The notes: generated by a model not told the origin, from the sequence alone. A DNA stretch of 64,000 bases from Portunus trituberculatus (GCF_017591435.1 NC_059296.1:11740438-11804437), one strand, 5' to 3'; counted from the stretch's first letter, positions 1-13,475 are shown. Translations and numbers: made by a program.

Positions 1-521
1 TTGTCTAGATAACCATTCAGTAGGGAGAAAATATACAGTCCCACGTCTGCACTTGATGTAAAACCACTACTTCGTAAATTGCGATGTTCTTTTGTTGGTG
101 GCCACTCGTAGGTGAAAATGAATAGTCTCCACGCCTGCGAGTTAAGAGTGTAGCCGTAACAGACCCACAATTGCATATTCATTATCCCGGCAAGGTGTTG
201 TCTGATTGTCCGAGGACGCGGCGGTGCTCGGGCAGAGGAAGGTGTGAGGTCCGTGGAAGGAAAAGTAGAGAGGGACTACTACAGGGACTATATCCTCTTC
301 TCTTCTTTCTCCTCTTCCTCCTGCTCCTCCTCTAGCTCGTCCTTCTTCCCGTGTCCTTCCTTCAAGAGTCGTAGGTGAGATAAGGCAGTTCCATATAGAG
401 CAGTGCCCTCTGAGAGCAACCAATCGACACCTGCTGGAGTGGTTGTATCCTTGCCGATAACACACTTCTATCTTGTTCCGGGATTAGCAGGCTGTTTCCC
501 TCTCTCTTACCTGCCTACCTC

Positions 522-522
<1 letters not shown>

Positions 523-597
<75 letters not shown>
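523..597. repeat. (CA)n microsatellite
   Basis: About 37 uninterrupted CA units. Confidence 0.97.
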
Positions 598-600
<3 letters not shown>

Positions 601-842
601 ATTTTCCTTGTCTAGTTCCGTATTTGGTGCACCATTGTCACCACCAAGCAGACGATTATGTGTTCATCAGTGTTGCCCTTTGTTCTTTAAGGCATGTGGT
701 GTTTTCCTTCGCCCAAATTTTATCTTCTTCCTTTCCCTTCTCTGTTTTCCATCGTGGCCAAGTATCAGTGAACCCTTGTGTTTGCAAACTGACCGAGACG
801 CGAATCTCAATCTGCTAAATGACAAAGACTGCGACGACTTTG

Positions 843-893
843 TGTGAGTGAGTGGGTGGGTGGGTGAGTGAGTGGGTGGGTGGGTGGGTGTGT
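843..893. repeat. (GTGA/GTGG)n tetranucleotide tract
   Basis: Alternating GTGA and GTGG units ending in TGTGTG. Confidence 0.9.
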
Positions 894-1108
894 GTTCACT
901 TAATTGACACTTATCAGGGAAGCAGTTCTGACAGATAACAAAAGTCTGCAAATTAAATTCCATGAAGTAGCATTGTGTCTATGTTACATGAACCAGTACC
1001 TCGGGAGTGGATGAACCGGTCCGCACTGCTACTGACTGAATGTCATGCTTCATACAGGCACACAATAGCCAGCTCTCTGCTATTATGATGTAGCTTATAT
1101 TTTTCCTT

Positions 1109-1640
1109 ACGAGATTAGAATATCAGTCGATTATTTAAGCATCATATCTCCTCCTTGTATTGCATTATGCCTGGAAAAACTATATATCATTATTATTTTT
1201 TCTATTCCAGTTTCTCTTCCGCTTCGTTGTTATGAAGGAGCTATCTTTTTTTTCATACGAGACGAGAATATCAATCGATTATTTATCTATGTATCGCTTC
1301 TCTTGTATTGTAATATGTCTAAGAACAGCTATATCATCATCATCACCAGTTTTCTTTCAGTTTCTCTTCCTCTTTGCTCTTTAGAAGTAGTTTTTTTTTT
1401 TTTTTTTTTTTACGAGACCAGAATATCAATCGATTATTCATACTTTCCTATATTGTATTATGTCTAAGAACAGCCATATTATCCTCACCATTTTTCTTTT
1501 TGTTTCTCTTCCTTTTTGCTGTTTTAAAGTACCTTGTATTTTTCCTTACGAAGTTATATCAATTGATTATTTATTCATGTTTCGTATCTCTTCCCATGTA
1601 TTATATTGTACTATTCTCACTGTTTTTTATTCAATTTCCC
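1109..1640. repeat. Tandem repeat of about 150 bp, four diverged units
   Basis: The motif ACGAGA-N-AGAATATCAATCGATTATT recurs at 1109, 1257, 1412 and 1548 (last unit diverged). Each is followed by TTGTATTGTATTATGTCTAA-like text and by CAGTTTCTCTTCC-like text. Unit spacing is 148, 155 and 136 bases. AT-rich and noncoding. Confidence 0.65.
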
Positions 1641-2236
1641 TGCTTAATCTGTGTTTATCCTTCTCCTTGGCACTTCCTTACAATTCTTCCGGATATAAAC
1701 CTCAATTTCTGACTCTAATATTCTAGTTTTTTTTTTTCCTATCATCATATCTCATTTCTCACAATTCACTGATCTCTTCTCTTACAACCATGAACTTTAA
1801 ATCTTCGTACCATCTCAATTTCATCCATGTTCACATCTCATTCGTGACTCTACTATTTCTTCCCGCCCGTGCATTTTTCATCCTCTTCTTTGTCCTGGTG
1901 TCTGGGGCGCGCTCGGTGTGCTGGCTAGTGTCTGCGAAGAGTGGGCGTTTGTTGGGCCGCGTGAAGTGTTAGTGATGTGATGGACGGCTATTTGGTTAGT
2001 AGATAATTGCTTGTTTGTGTCCAGATAGAATACGAAACCAATGAATCATGACAGGGTGTGAAAAAAAAGGCCAGTCACGTCGCTCTCCTCCTCACATTCG
2101 TGTTTTGATTACAAGGTTCCGTGAGTGTTTAATTAATTCTTAAAATCACTTAGTCCTTGCCTTGACTACTTTATTGTTAATTAACATGAAGTGTAGTTTT
2201 CTTTTGGGTCTCCGGTAACAGTCTTTGAGTTGTTTT

Positions 2237-2241
<5 letters not shown>

Positions 2242-2290
<49 letters not shown>
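2242..2290. repeat. (CT)n microsatellite
   Basis: About 24 CT units. Confidence 0.97.
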
Positions 2291-2292
<2 letters not shown>

Positions 2293-3061
2293 ACGCTGTA
2301 AAGACACGCAGTACAGTCATTAATCGTTTCTAACCACAGTGATTTCGAGCGGAATGTGAGTGGCAGGATTGTCCTCATCTGCTGGTATTAATTTATTGAA
2401 ACTCTCATAGTCAACCTCTTCTCTTCCCTTCCCTCCTTCACACTCTCCATCCCAACCTCTTATCCTGTCCTCTCACACTGATAGTTTACCGACATGGTGT
2501 TAATCAGTGGTCGAGTCACACAATACATTCACTTGCACTGTGTTTCGTTTTTTTCCTTCAATCTTGACTCCCCTGCTGACGATTCTACTAAGCCAGGTAT
2601 TGATATATTTTCAGCACATGTCTAACCTTTTCACTGGTCCTTGCCACATCCTCCCTTGATTATTAGCCATTTTGAAACCTTCTCTTCTTGTTCTACACTC
2701 ACTATTAAACATCATACTGCCTAGAAATTGCACAGTCTAATTTTTTCATCATCTTTCTTGTAGACGTTTATAAAGATTCTATGTGTTGTTTTTATTGCTG
2801 GGACTTTTTGCTTATGGTATTCAAAGAGTTAAGAAGAAACGTGAGAGAGAGAGAGAGAGAGAGAATCGGGCAACTGCTTCGTATCTGCCCATCACTAATG
2901 TACAGCAATGAATAGAATAGGAGAAAGCAAGGGAAGTGACAACAATCCATTAGTCCCACACACGGGAGCTCCTGTATAAAAAAACGTCTATCTATTTCCT
3001 TTATTGTTCCCATTCAATATACAAACAAGTACCTTCCTTATAGACCAACAGGAATTCATAT

Positions 3062-3330
3062 ATTTTTTTCTTCTCACTTACTATCATGTATTCTCTTCCT
3101 TTGTCACTGTTTTCTCTTATTTTTCCCCAAATTCCTCCTCTTCCTCCATTTCATCAAGTCATTTCATTCAAGTTCTCCCTTTTCCTTCTTTATCTCCTCT
3201 CTTCCTCACATTCTGCTCCTTTTTCATCGCCCTTTCCTCGTATCTACCTTCCTTTCCTTGCCCCCTTTCCTGTATCTCCTCTCTCCCTTCCCTGCCGTGC
3301 CCTTCCTATCGGCTTTTCCCTCCCTGAAGA
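3062..3330. repeat. Pyrimidine-rich block
   Basis: Mostly TTCC and CTCC runs on the plus strand. Open frames here are compositional. Confidence 0.7.
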
Positions 3331-3593
3331 GTGATGGCGACGCAAACCTTTCCCAGCTGACGACAGGGGTAAAGACACACCCCTGCGGACCTCCCTGCGG
3401 TAAAGACACACCCCTGCTGCTCTCCGTCTAGTCACTCTGCATCTCAGTTCGCCTCGTCCTTACGTTTGTTGTCTTGTCTACTCGTCTACTTGCTTCGTGA
3501 TTCTGTTTATGTTTATGTGTCTTTATGGTGCGTGGAGGCTGCTCAGCGCGTTAACATATCAGAAAAAATAAACGAAATAGACATGTACGCAAG

Positions 3594-3594
<1 letters not shown>

Positions 3595-3633
<39 letters not shown>

Positions 3634-3714
3634 ACGTCCCTTCCCGTAAGAGCCTCCGTGTACGTAGATACCAGATGAGAATACACAGACACACATGACG
3701 CCTTAATATCGCGG

Positions 3715-3746
<32 letters not shown>
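3595..3746. repeat. Two (CA)n microsatellites
   Basis: CA runs at 3595-3630 and 3716-3746 separated by about 85 bp of unique sequence. Confidence 0.95.
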
Positions 3747-3748
<2 letters not shown>

Positions 3749-4404
3749 CGATTGCTCTCTTCACTCTAACCAAGCGAGTGGTACCCGAACTCAACTTGCT
3801 TTCTGCTTGACATAACACAAGCAAGATTCTCTCCCTGCAGAACGTCCGGCTGGATTCTCGACCTAATAGCGCTCGGTAATAAATCCCACTTTCCTTCCAT
3901 AGCATTACTTCTCCTTCTTATTTGGCATGATGGGAGGGGAAAAGTATATATGAGAAGTACTTTATGAACTCCAAATCTGTGTGGTGTTTTTATTTATATG
4001 TCAGTCTCGTCATATATGGGAAAGGGAGGAAAGGTAAATGCGATGTAATTGATATAAAAACACACTTCTTGTCTACGAATTCCCAGCGTCAGGATTAAAA
4101 AAAAGAACGTCTTGTATCAATAGAAGGTAAAACTCCTCAGTCACTCTGGCCCTGCAAAGCTTGGCCTGTGTTTGCGAGCAGTGCGGAAAGGAAGGATGAG
4201 TGGAGGCTCGTTGCGCTCCTCCCACACAATCCACTCTCCCCCACCCTCCTCCCACTCCACTCGCATCCTGGCAAACATTGAGCAGGGGGAAGAAAAAATA
4301 TCTCCCCTTCTATGTCTTGAGAGTTTACGATATCACGCGGGTACTTTTTTCGCTGCATCAACACACATAAGTTATACTCTAGCCTTCATGATGCTCCTCC
4401 CACG

Positions 4405-4405
<1 letters not shown>

Positions 4406-4489
<84 letters not shown>
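4406..4489. repeat. (CA)n microsatellite
   Basis: 42 CA units, followed closely by a run of A at 4507. Confidence 0.97.
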
Positions 4490-4493
<4 letters not shown>

Positions 4494-4920
4494 CTCCTCC
4501 CACACTAAAAAAAAAAAAAATCATCGTATTTCTTGAATGTCTTTACAACTCAAACAAACCTTTTACAACACTTTTCTTTGACCACCACAAACATTTCTAA
4601 CCACACAAAAGAAAAACTCCTGCCACTCAAAAGACATGATCCCCACAACACAACACAACACGCCCACGTCCACCACACTCGTACAACAAAACCTTGCTGG
4701 GTAATCCGGATTCCCTCACAAGTCGTCCGCAAAAACGCTACTATACCGCCTTTACGAAACCTGATGGCGGCAGAAGGTGCTGTTAAGGGAGGTGGCCGAA
4801 GACAGATGGCGCGCGGGTCACCATTACCAGGGAACCACACTTGTGATTATCTTCAAATTGGTGCACGACACGATCTGGGCCCCGTAATGCCTTATACGGG
4901 CGTGACCAGATAGTAGGCTG

Positions 4921-4921
4921 A

Positions 4922-4964
<43 letters not shown>

Positions 4965-5266
4965 AGGGTGGAAAAGAACAGATGTAGAAAGAAATACGTG
5001 TAGGAAGATAGAATGGAGAGGGGAAGGAAAGTATACTAAGAAAAAAAAAAAGAAGGTATAAAGAAGTGAAGGAATAGTTGTAACAAAGAAAATAAAATGA
5101 AAATGAAAAAAAAAATAGATAATGAAAAAAGTGGACAATTGGAATGGAAGAAAATAGGCATGTAAAAAGAAAAAGAAACGAGAGAAATGAGAGGTGAAGA
5201 AAAGAATGATAAAGAGAGCGAGAGGGAGGAAAGAAGGAAGGGATAAAGACGTAAAGATGCTAAGGT

Positions 5267-5335
<69 letters not shown>

Positions 5336-5427
5336 AGTAGACAAAAGGATGGAGATATGAAGAGAAGAAAGATAGAAAGGGAAACAGGACAGAAAGTAGA
5401 GAAAAACAGACACATAAGAATGTAGAA

Positions 5428-5478
<51 letters not shown>

Positions 5479-5480
5479 GG
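4921..5480. repeat. Purine block with three (GA)n arrays
   Basis: GA runs at 4925-4961, 5269-5332 and 5430-5473 sit in nearly pure A/G sequence. Confidence 0.9.
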
Positions 5481-5655
5481 ATAGGAAAAAGCCTCCGCCC
5501 AGTAATCATCATCATCATGCGCTTATGTCTCACGCAAAAATGCAAAATATGTATCCTTTGTGCCGTAACGCGCTCTAACTACCTATTTGCTTCTATGACT
5601 CTACTTCATGGGCGCACCTTTATTAGCGGTGATTACGGTAAAGGTGTAAGCGCTC

Positions 5656-5658
<3 letters not shown>

Positions 5659-5707
<49 letters not shown>
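5659..5707. repeat. (CA)n microsatellite
   Basis: 24 CA units. Confidence 0.97.
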
Positions 5708-5708
<1 letters not shown>

Positions 5709-6704
5709 GGGAATAAATATACAGAGATGCTCGTGCCTTTCTCCTTCACCTTGCTCCCAGCGCCGCCCCTCCTTCCCCTGCAGCCCACGTACAGACAGCC
5801 AAGCAGGCACCCTCCAGCTCTAATTTACGAGCGCCAGACCCATTAAGCTCCCCGCCACCCTCCCCCCTCCCTTCCCTCGACCAGCTTCTTATCGCCAATG
5901 TTTATGACGAAGACGGGCAGCCACACCGCACCGCCGGAAAGCGAGGAGGAGGCCAACCCACGCGGGGACACGGGCAAGGGCTAGGCTGTCTGCCGCCCTT
6001 GCCTAACGCAGCCTGACGCGATATGACGTGATGGAGGAATGGAAAACAAAGTGAAACAGGAGTACATGTTAACTTAGGCAGAGAATAATTGTGGTCTAAT
6101 GAAAAGATAAAGAAAACGAAAGACAATTGAGAGAAAATTTACTATCTAATGATTCAGTAAATTCACCTTAAACATTGAAAATTGGACACGTAATTGAAAT
6201 AAGCAAACAAGTAAACAAAAAAATGCAGTAGCTGTAAGTTGAGAAGGAAAAAAAAATATGATCAACGTAGAGATGATGGAAAGGACAGACACTTACGAGA
6301 AAACTTACAAATAATAACCCACGAACTTCACTTAAAACAAAGAAATCTAAACACACATAAGAAGCAGAAAAAGGAGAAACATAATAAATAAAATGAAAAT
6401 AAATGAAGATAAATAACAATGCCAGCAACAGTTAAGTCTTTACACGCAATCAAATAATAACATTAAATCTTGCTTTAATTAAAGGTAATAGGTACCTGTT
6501 AGAGAAGAGAAATGGCTGCCTTCACGCTCCCTGCCAGCACGACCCTCGCTACCTGTCCCTCTGATGACCAGGTGAGGCGCGGATAAAATGCAGCCGCCCG
6601 GGGTATGGAGCCAGATAGCGGGGCGGCGCGGCGAGGCGGACACACCAGACCGCCTCGCATCACGGCGCCTCATGTGACTGACATACTAATAATTAACCCA
6701 CACG

Positions 6705-6705
<1 letters not shown>

Positions 6706-6748
<43 letters not shown>

Positions 6749-6831
6749 TCTCATCTCTCATCTCCTCTCCTCTCATCTCGTCTTCTCTCCTCTCTTATCA
6801 TTTCACTACTCCTATCAATTCTCTTCTACCC

Positions 6832-6880
<49 letters not shown>
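6706..6880. repeat. Paired (CT)n arrays
   Basis: CT runs at 6706-6744 and 6838-6879 separated by imperfect TCATCTC repeats. Confidence 0.93.
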
Positions 6881-6883
<3 letters not shown>

Positions 6884-7150
6884 TTTTTCTCACTGTTCTT
6901 GCCAACTGTCTTCATCTCTCTTCTCTCTACCTTCTTTACTCTCTCATTTCCTTTCATTCTCCATCGTCTCGTTAAAAGTTAGTTCTCTTCCTTCTCTTCC
7001 TTCTACTTCTCTTTATGTTCTTGTTCTTCCAAGTCACCCATCCCATCAATATTACTATGCTCTTCCTTTCATTCTCTCATTATTCTACGCTCACCCTACA
7101 CATACACATGACCCTTCCAAACCACTCAGCCACTACACCTGCTCATCTTT

Positions 7151-7151
<1 letters not shown>

Positions 7152-7226
<75 letters not shown>
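7152..7226. repeat. (CA)n microsatellite
   Basis: 37 CA units ending in TATG. Confidence 0.97.
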
Positions 7227-7229
<3 letters not shown>

Positions 7230-7655
7230 GCATCACGGGCCGTCCACAAATCAGCCCCACTCTCACCCCTCGCGATACTTAGAGTCCTCAGTTGAAAGAC
7301 GAGGACGCCGTCAGTCTGACCAATGCTGAGTCACTGAAGCGTAGAGGACCGGGCCGATTAGAAGACACGAGCCCACGCCGTCACCACCACTACTATCACC
7401 GCCACCACCACTACCATCACACACATATATACATACAAAATACAAAAAGGAACAAAATGCATAAAAAAAACACGTGATTTGTATTTCTCCTTTGACTGAA
7501 GGAGAATGGGAAGAAATGTATAAAAGGTAGTATTTGCTTATTTATCTTTTATTGTTATTACTTTTGAACTATAAAAGAAGGAATTAAACGCTGCATAGGA
7601 TACGTTCTCGGGTTAGTAAAATGAGTTACTTGTTGACTGGTAGATATTATGGCAC

Positions 7656-7880
7656 AGTAGAGAGGGAGGAGGAGGAGAAGAAGGAGGAGGAGGAGGAGGG
7701 GGAGGAGTAGAAAGAGAAGGAGAAGGAGAAAGAGAAGGAGAAGGAGAAGGAGGAGGAGGAAAAAGAAGAGAGGAACAAGAAAATAAAAGAAAAAAGAATA
7801 AGAAAACGATTAAGACAAAAGAAGACGAAGACGAAAAAGAAAAAAAAAAAAAAAAAACAGAAGAAGACGATGAACAAGCT
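7656..7880. repeat. Polypurine GGA/GAA tract
   Basis: GGAGGAGAAG-type repeats and a 19-base A run. Six-frame translations here are low-complexity. Confidence 0.9.
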
Positions 7881-8038
7881 AGTGAAGCAAAGAATGACAT
7901 GAAATGAGGCAAGGCGAGGAAGAACTTCTGACATATTTATCTGGCACGACAATCACAACGAGCCGCCACATTACCCTCAGTATTTATTCATCTGTGCTGC
8001 AATTGCCTCGATTTATTTATTTGTGCACCCCGTCTTTC

Positions 8039-8165
<127 letters not shown>

Positions 8166-8254
8166 TATAATAGCCTTTCAGAGTCGTTTTCTCAAATCTG
8201 ACCATCAAGTCGCTGAAATAATGGGTTCCGATGAGTGAAGAAGCCATTTTTCTC

Positions 8255-8289
8255 CTATTATTATTGTTATTATTATTATCATTATTATC

Positions 8290-8327
<38 letters not shown>

Positions 8328-8356
8328 AATTTTTTCTACAGCAGTCAGTAATATCA

Positions 8357-8423
<67 letters not shown>
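8255..8423. repeat. (ATT)n and (CTA)n trinucleotide arrays
   Basis: An imperfect ATT tract with ATC variants (8255-8335) is followed by 22 CTA units (8357-8423). Confidence 0.95.
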
Positions 8424-8507
8424 TTTCATCTTTTGTTCATTGACCCTGTATTCTGATCAGAGTTTCGTGTCACATGATCAAATTAACGATGACATTATGA
8501 CCTTACA

Positions 8508-8563
8508 GAGGAGAAGAAGAAGGAAGAGGAGAAGAGGAGGAGGAGGAGGAGGAGGAGGAGGGA
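8508..8563. repeat. (GGA)n array
   Basis: Degenerate GAAGA start followed by about 10 GGA units. Confidence 0.9.
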
Positions 8564-8777
8564 TAGAAATGTTAGGAGGAGGCATTAGAGAAACCTAAGT
8601 CCAGTGACGTCAGATAAAATATATAAAAAAAAGGCCAACAAATTGAAGATTATACATGAAATTATGCCTTTGAGTCCAGTGTTCATGACATAATAAGCTC
8701 CCACTTCTGCTTTCTTCTTTTTTCTCCCCTTCTGTGTATGATATTATCTACAACCCCGGCAGTAATAACAATAGCGG

Positions 8778-9130
8778 TACCACCAACACCACCACCACCA
8801 CCACCACCACCACCACCAGTAACACCAAGCACCAACAGTAGCAACCGCAGCATTAGCCCTAAGTGACAGCAGCAGCAGCGCCATCACCACCACCATCAGC
8901 ATCAGTAACACAATCAACAGCATTCCTCGTCTGCAGCCACACTAACAACTTAAGTCATTAGCAGACGAATATACCCGCACTGGTCACCCCCATCCCTTCC
9001 TCCCCGGCCCCTACCACCGCTACCACTACTACCACCACTACTACCACTACCACCATCAAGTCATACCCCCGCAACAGCTGCCAGTCTTCATCCCCACAAC
9101 AAGCACCCCCTACCCTTCCTCCTCCTCCTC
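8778..9130. repeat. CCA/CAG/CTC trinucleotide-rich region
   Basis: CCA runs at 8780-8819, CAG near 8865, ACC/ACT near 9010-9055 and CTC near 9118. No open coding signal apart from repeats. Confidence 0.8.
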
Positions 9131-9155
9131 CTCTTTCTCCTCTTCTTCCTCATCC

Positions 9156-9156
<1 letters not shown>

Positions 9157-9206
<50 letters not shown>

Positions 9207-9255
9207 TCTTCCTCTCTTCTCCTTTTCTTCCTTTTCCGGCTTCTTCACTTTATTC

Positions 9256-9328
<73 letters not shown>
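9157..9328. repeat. Two (CT)n arrays
   Basis: CT runs at 9157-9201 and 9257-9328 with pyrimidine-rich spacer. Confidence 0.95.
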
Positions 9329-9331
<3 letters not shown>

Positions 9332-9477
9332 CGTCTCTGCATGACTGCGATAGTTCCAACGAGAATAAGTTGGAGAAGAAGTGTCAAATTATGCATACTT
9401 TGATGTAATTCTAGAAGGAGAGAAGAGTGGCTTTGTGTACCTTTATTTAGGTTAGTTGGCGCTCATGACATTATCGC

Positions 9478-9545
9478 TGCTGTTGTTGTTGTTAGCATTA
9501 TGACTACTTTTATCATTGATGTTGTTGTTGTCATCGTTATTTCAG

Positions 9546-9597
<52 letters not shown>
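9478..9597. repeat. (TTG)n tract and (CT)n array
   Basis: Interrupted GTTGTT repeats lead into 23 CT units at 9550-9597. Confidence 0.9.
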
Positions 9598-9600
<3 letters not shown>

Positions 9601-9726
9601 CATAACGAGCGTGCAGGGTTACCACCATCGCCTGTGTCTTAATTTATAACCACGTGCTTCTAATTTCTTTCAATTATAGTGAATTCACGTGCTTCAGTCT
9701 TTTTTCAGTGTCTACTACCATTTCCA

Positions 9727-9728
<2 letters not shown>

Positions 9729-9773
<45 letters not shown>
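9729..9773. repeat. (CT)n microsatellite
   Basis: 22 CT units. Confidence 0.97.
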
Positions 9774-9776
<3 letters not shown>

Positions 9777-10138
9777 TCATAATGTTCCTCCACTCAGACC
9801 GTCACGAGTGCCAAGGAAGTGCCAGACGTAATTTAGCATCGAGTCTAGCAGTTTTTGTCACGTGGCGGCGAGGCTCAAGAGGCGGCACAAGGAAAGGAGA
9901 GGGCTTCGTCCGCCTGCCTGCCTGACTGACTGACATTTTCACCCCGGCAAAGGTCAAGCTCGGTTACGTGATCATGTTGGACTTGAACTTATTACAGCAG
10001 GGCCTCCAGGAATTGGTGTTTTAAAGTGTATATAAGGTTGGTTGCTGTAGCCGGTGAGAGGTGAGATGATTGTGGTTGGTGGTGAGTTTAATTAATCTTT
10101 GGTGTGGTTTCTATCGTTTTTTTTCTATTTTAAATTTT

Positions 10139-10325
10139 TTCAGTGCTTCATTTAGATAATTTTCAAGTGGCTTTGAGGGATGTTGATGAGGTTTTTCTAA
10201 GGTTTTCATTATTAAATTCACGACTTCACAAGGATTTCTGCATCGTCAGTGAAATCAATAAGCATGAAAATTCGTCTATTAATCTCTAATCCTAATGAAA
10301 AGTAAATAAAGCGTTTCAGAATACT
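10139..10325. repeat. Degenerate foldback-family unit 1 (tandem)
   Basis: Ends with GCGTTTCAGAATAC, the terminal motif of the foldback family. The upstream text (CACAAGGATTTCTGCATC) aligns with the inner half of the better copies. It is followed directly by a second diverged unit. Confidence 0.45.
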
Positions 10326-10503
10326 TTCAACATGTTCTGATGGAGATTGATAAGCTTTTCAATAGTGTTTTCATGATTCTAGTAATAGTTTAACAAGGAT
10401 TTATGTACCATCAATGAGATCAAGCGATATGAAAACCCATTTATTCTCTGGCCTTTTTAAAATAAACCCAATGAAATAAAAAAAGATAAATGTTTCAAAG
10501 TAC
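10326..10503. repeat. Degenerate foldback-family unit 2 (tandem)
   Basis: Carries AGTGTTTTCATGATTCTAG, AACAAGGATTTATGTACC and ATTCTCTGGCCTTTTTAAAA, and ends in AAATGTTTCAAAGTAC, which corresponds to the right half of the foldback element. It shares order and spacing with unit 1. Confidence 0.45.
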
Positions 10504-11833
10504 AGGCAATAATTATAACAGTACGACACTAGTCACTTCATTTGAGCAACCCCACACGATCCACTGACTAAAAATAAAATTACCGGCTCAGAAAGTTTTG
10601 AACCACTCGCTCATTCCTTCCGCTGTCAGTGGTACCTTTTGAAACGACTCCACACTTGCACCAGACCATTTTATTGAGCTCGAGGAGAAGCCAAAGCATT
10701 CACAAGAAGAAGCGGGTAACTAGTGACGCCGAGTTTCCAAGGTGATCGTTGCCATCTCAGGCGATCATGATGATTACGGGATTTCTTGCTAATGTCCGTG
10801 ATATTTTGGCGTGGCAACATTGTGGGACGCTAGGGTGACTCTTAACACTGACAGAATATTAATATGGGCAGACAAGGCAGAGACTATTAGGTATATAATC
10901 ATGTAAATGGCCGCAAAAAGGGTCGTTTGTCTAGAGAGATGGAGAGTCTAGATAAGATAGATTTTTCAGACTGGCGGCGTCTCAAAACCTATTATTGTGG
11001 TGGTGTATATCACAGGTGGCGCCACTGATTGCTTCCCAGGCGCCTCTTACCGCACTGCCACACCTTCTTTGCGGCGGCCATGGGTGGGCAAGGCACGTAC
11101 ACCCGACATAAGGGAAAAAATAGAAGGGCAACAAAGGTAAACATGAATTATAAGGAGAATGTACGTGTATATCTATAATCATGCAAAAGGGAAGTAGCAT
11201 TTTATTTAAAGGTCTAAAATGAAGCGTATGGATGAGTGAGTGGAAATGTGAATGAAAGTTTCGTTAAAATTAATGAGAAGTCACGAGTAGAGGATTGCGT
11301 ACCAGCTCGCCAAAAATATACAAGATAAATTAGCAACAAGGGGAGAGACTATATATATTTCAAAGAGTAAACTAACACTGTACTTAAAAAAATGGATTGC
11401 ATAAACTTTTCACAGTAAACTAACATCCTTCTTAACAAGCTTTATGAGGAAGATGTGTGAAGAAACCTGAGAGACGAGAGTGGAACATGCAAACACTTAA
11501 CTAACGACTTTTGTGGCTTGGAAAAGTACAAGAAGCAAACAAACATCCTATCTTGCAAGTTGTATGAAAAGAATAAGCTATTTTTTTCGTGTCTACGTGT
11601 CAAGAAAACTAACAAGAAGCACAAAAAAGACGAAAAAGAAGTAAAAAAAAAAAGGCTTTGCAACACAACACTCCTCAAAAAAGAAGGTCAAAAGTGAAAA
11701 AAAAAAGAGAGATGGACAGACAAGCGTACATAAACATTCCTATACTCAACACAACAACAAAATAAACAGCAATAAAGAAAATAATTACAAACTTAACGAA
11801 CGAGAATTAAAAAAATAAACCACATCAAACTAC

Positions 11834-11835
<2 letters not shown>
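10504..11835. other. Unique AT-rich noncoding stretch
   Basis: No repeat family, RNA gene or plausible exon recognised. Short open frames lack domain features. Confidence 0.5.

Positions 11836-11887
<52 letters not shown>
11836..11887. repeat. (GA)n microsatellite
   Basis: 26 GA units. Confidence 0.97.
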
Positions 11888-11890
<3 letters not shown>

Positions 11891-12099
11891 GCTGATCATC
11901 AATGGGGTAGGTGTGGAGAGGAGAACAATCAGGCGGAGGGAGGGTCTCGTGTACCTGGGCTGGTGTGAGAGGACGGACTAATCAGCGGCGTGGGTCTGGC
12001 TGTGTCCGGGTTACCTGCTCAAGTCGTAAAATTGGCTGCCAGGACGCTAATTGACGTCAGTAGCGGGCGCCCTTCTTCCGGCGAGGCGGGTGAGCAGAC

Positions 12100-12880
12100 A
12101 CTGAGAGGAAGGAAGCATGAAGAGGAAGATGGAAAAGTAGAAGGGGAAAAGGAAGGGAAGCAGAAAGGGGAGAAGGAAGAGAAGTAGATGGAAGAAGAAG
12201 GAAAAAAGCAGTAAGGGAGAAGAAGGAAGAGTAGTAGAAGGGAGAAGAAGGAAGAGAAGTAGAAGGGGAGAAGAAGAAGAAGTAGAAGGTAAGAAGAAGG
12301 AAGAGAAGCAGAAGGGGAGAAGGAAGAGAAGTAAAGAGAAGAAGAAGGAAGAAAAGTAGAAGAGGAGAAGAAGAAGAAGTACGAGTATAAGGGGAGAAAT
12401 ACGCAGGAGGAAATAAGAGAATAGAAGAAATGACGGAGAAGGGGAAGAAAATAAAAGCAGACGTGAGGCATAATAGAAGTAGATAAAAGTCAGGAAAGAA
12501 AGCAAGAAAGATAATCGAAAGAAGTGAGAGAGTAAAATGAGAAGAGAAAGAGAGATAAGAAACTAGGAGAGTAGAAGAGAGGATTGAAAGAAACAGAAGG
12601 ATAGATAAGAGGAAGGTAAGAGAAATAAATAAATAAATAAGGAAATGAGAAAGAAGCGAGACACAGGATGAAGTAAACAGTTGGAAACGATTGAAAACAA
12701 GAATAAAAGTAAAGCAGAGGCAAAAAGATAAATAGACGGAGGAGAAAAAGGAAAAAAATGTGAGAAACAAATAAAAAAGCAGAAAGGAATAATAAAGGAC
12801 AATAAAAAACAAAATATCAGATGAAGTCGGAGAGAAGAGACGAAGGAGATGACATAGAAGGAGAGAATGAGAGGAAGGAG
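12100..12880. repeat. Polypurine domain of about 780 bp
   Basis: Almost exclusively A and G on the plus strand, producing several long pyrimidine-coded (S/L/F-rich) frames on the minus strand that I reject as genes. Confidence 0.85.
12130..12380. repeat. Purine minisatellite, unit about 30 bp
   Basis: Repeated blocks of GAAGAAGGAAGAGAAGTAGA followed by AGGGGAGAAG, with small length changes. It lies inside a larger purine-only domain. Confidence 0.5.
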
Positions 12881-13272
12881 GAAAGAGAACCAGGCAGCAG
12901 CATAAACACCACAGTCATGCAAACAACTTACAACTGACGCTGAGAAAAGAAAAAAAAAACGCAACACAAACACAATAAAACGAAGAGAGAGAGAGAGAGA
13001 GAGAGAGAATGAAGAAAGAACAGACAGAGGAGCATCACCACAACCCGTTACTAGTCAATCTACCAATCTGTTATCATCACACCGCCTCAATCACCTGCCG
13101 CGCTTCAGGTAACACGCAGGTAAATCAGAAAGCGTTATGACTCCACAAAGGAAGCCACAATAGGATTCACTGGGGTATTAATGGTTCTTTAGGAGATATA
13201 AGATGGCTATTGTTCTTCCTTCTCATCCCTTCCTTCTTCTCCTCCTCTTCTTTATGATCTCTTGTTTCGCCT

Positions 13273-13278
<6 letters not shown>

Positions 13279-13333
<55 letters not shown>

Positions 13334-13475
13334 TTCCTCGTCTCTTCTCGTCTTGTTTTCTTACGCCTTTCCATCTTTTTTTCTTCTCTCGTATTCTATT
13401 TTAATAATTTTCTTGACTGAAATAAATGAACCGCCTGAATTAACTTCTAAAACTTAAACCTTCGTCTGTCTGTCT

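Noticed and set aside
12019..12973. Several overlapping minus-strand frames of up to 250 codons rich in Ser, Leu and Phe
   Set aside because: They lie across a polypurine domain. All frames on the pyrimidine strand stay open because stop codons need purine-first trinucleotides (TAA, TAG, TGA) that are rare there. No domains seen.
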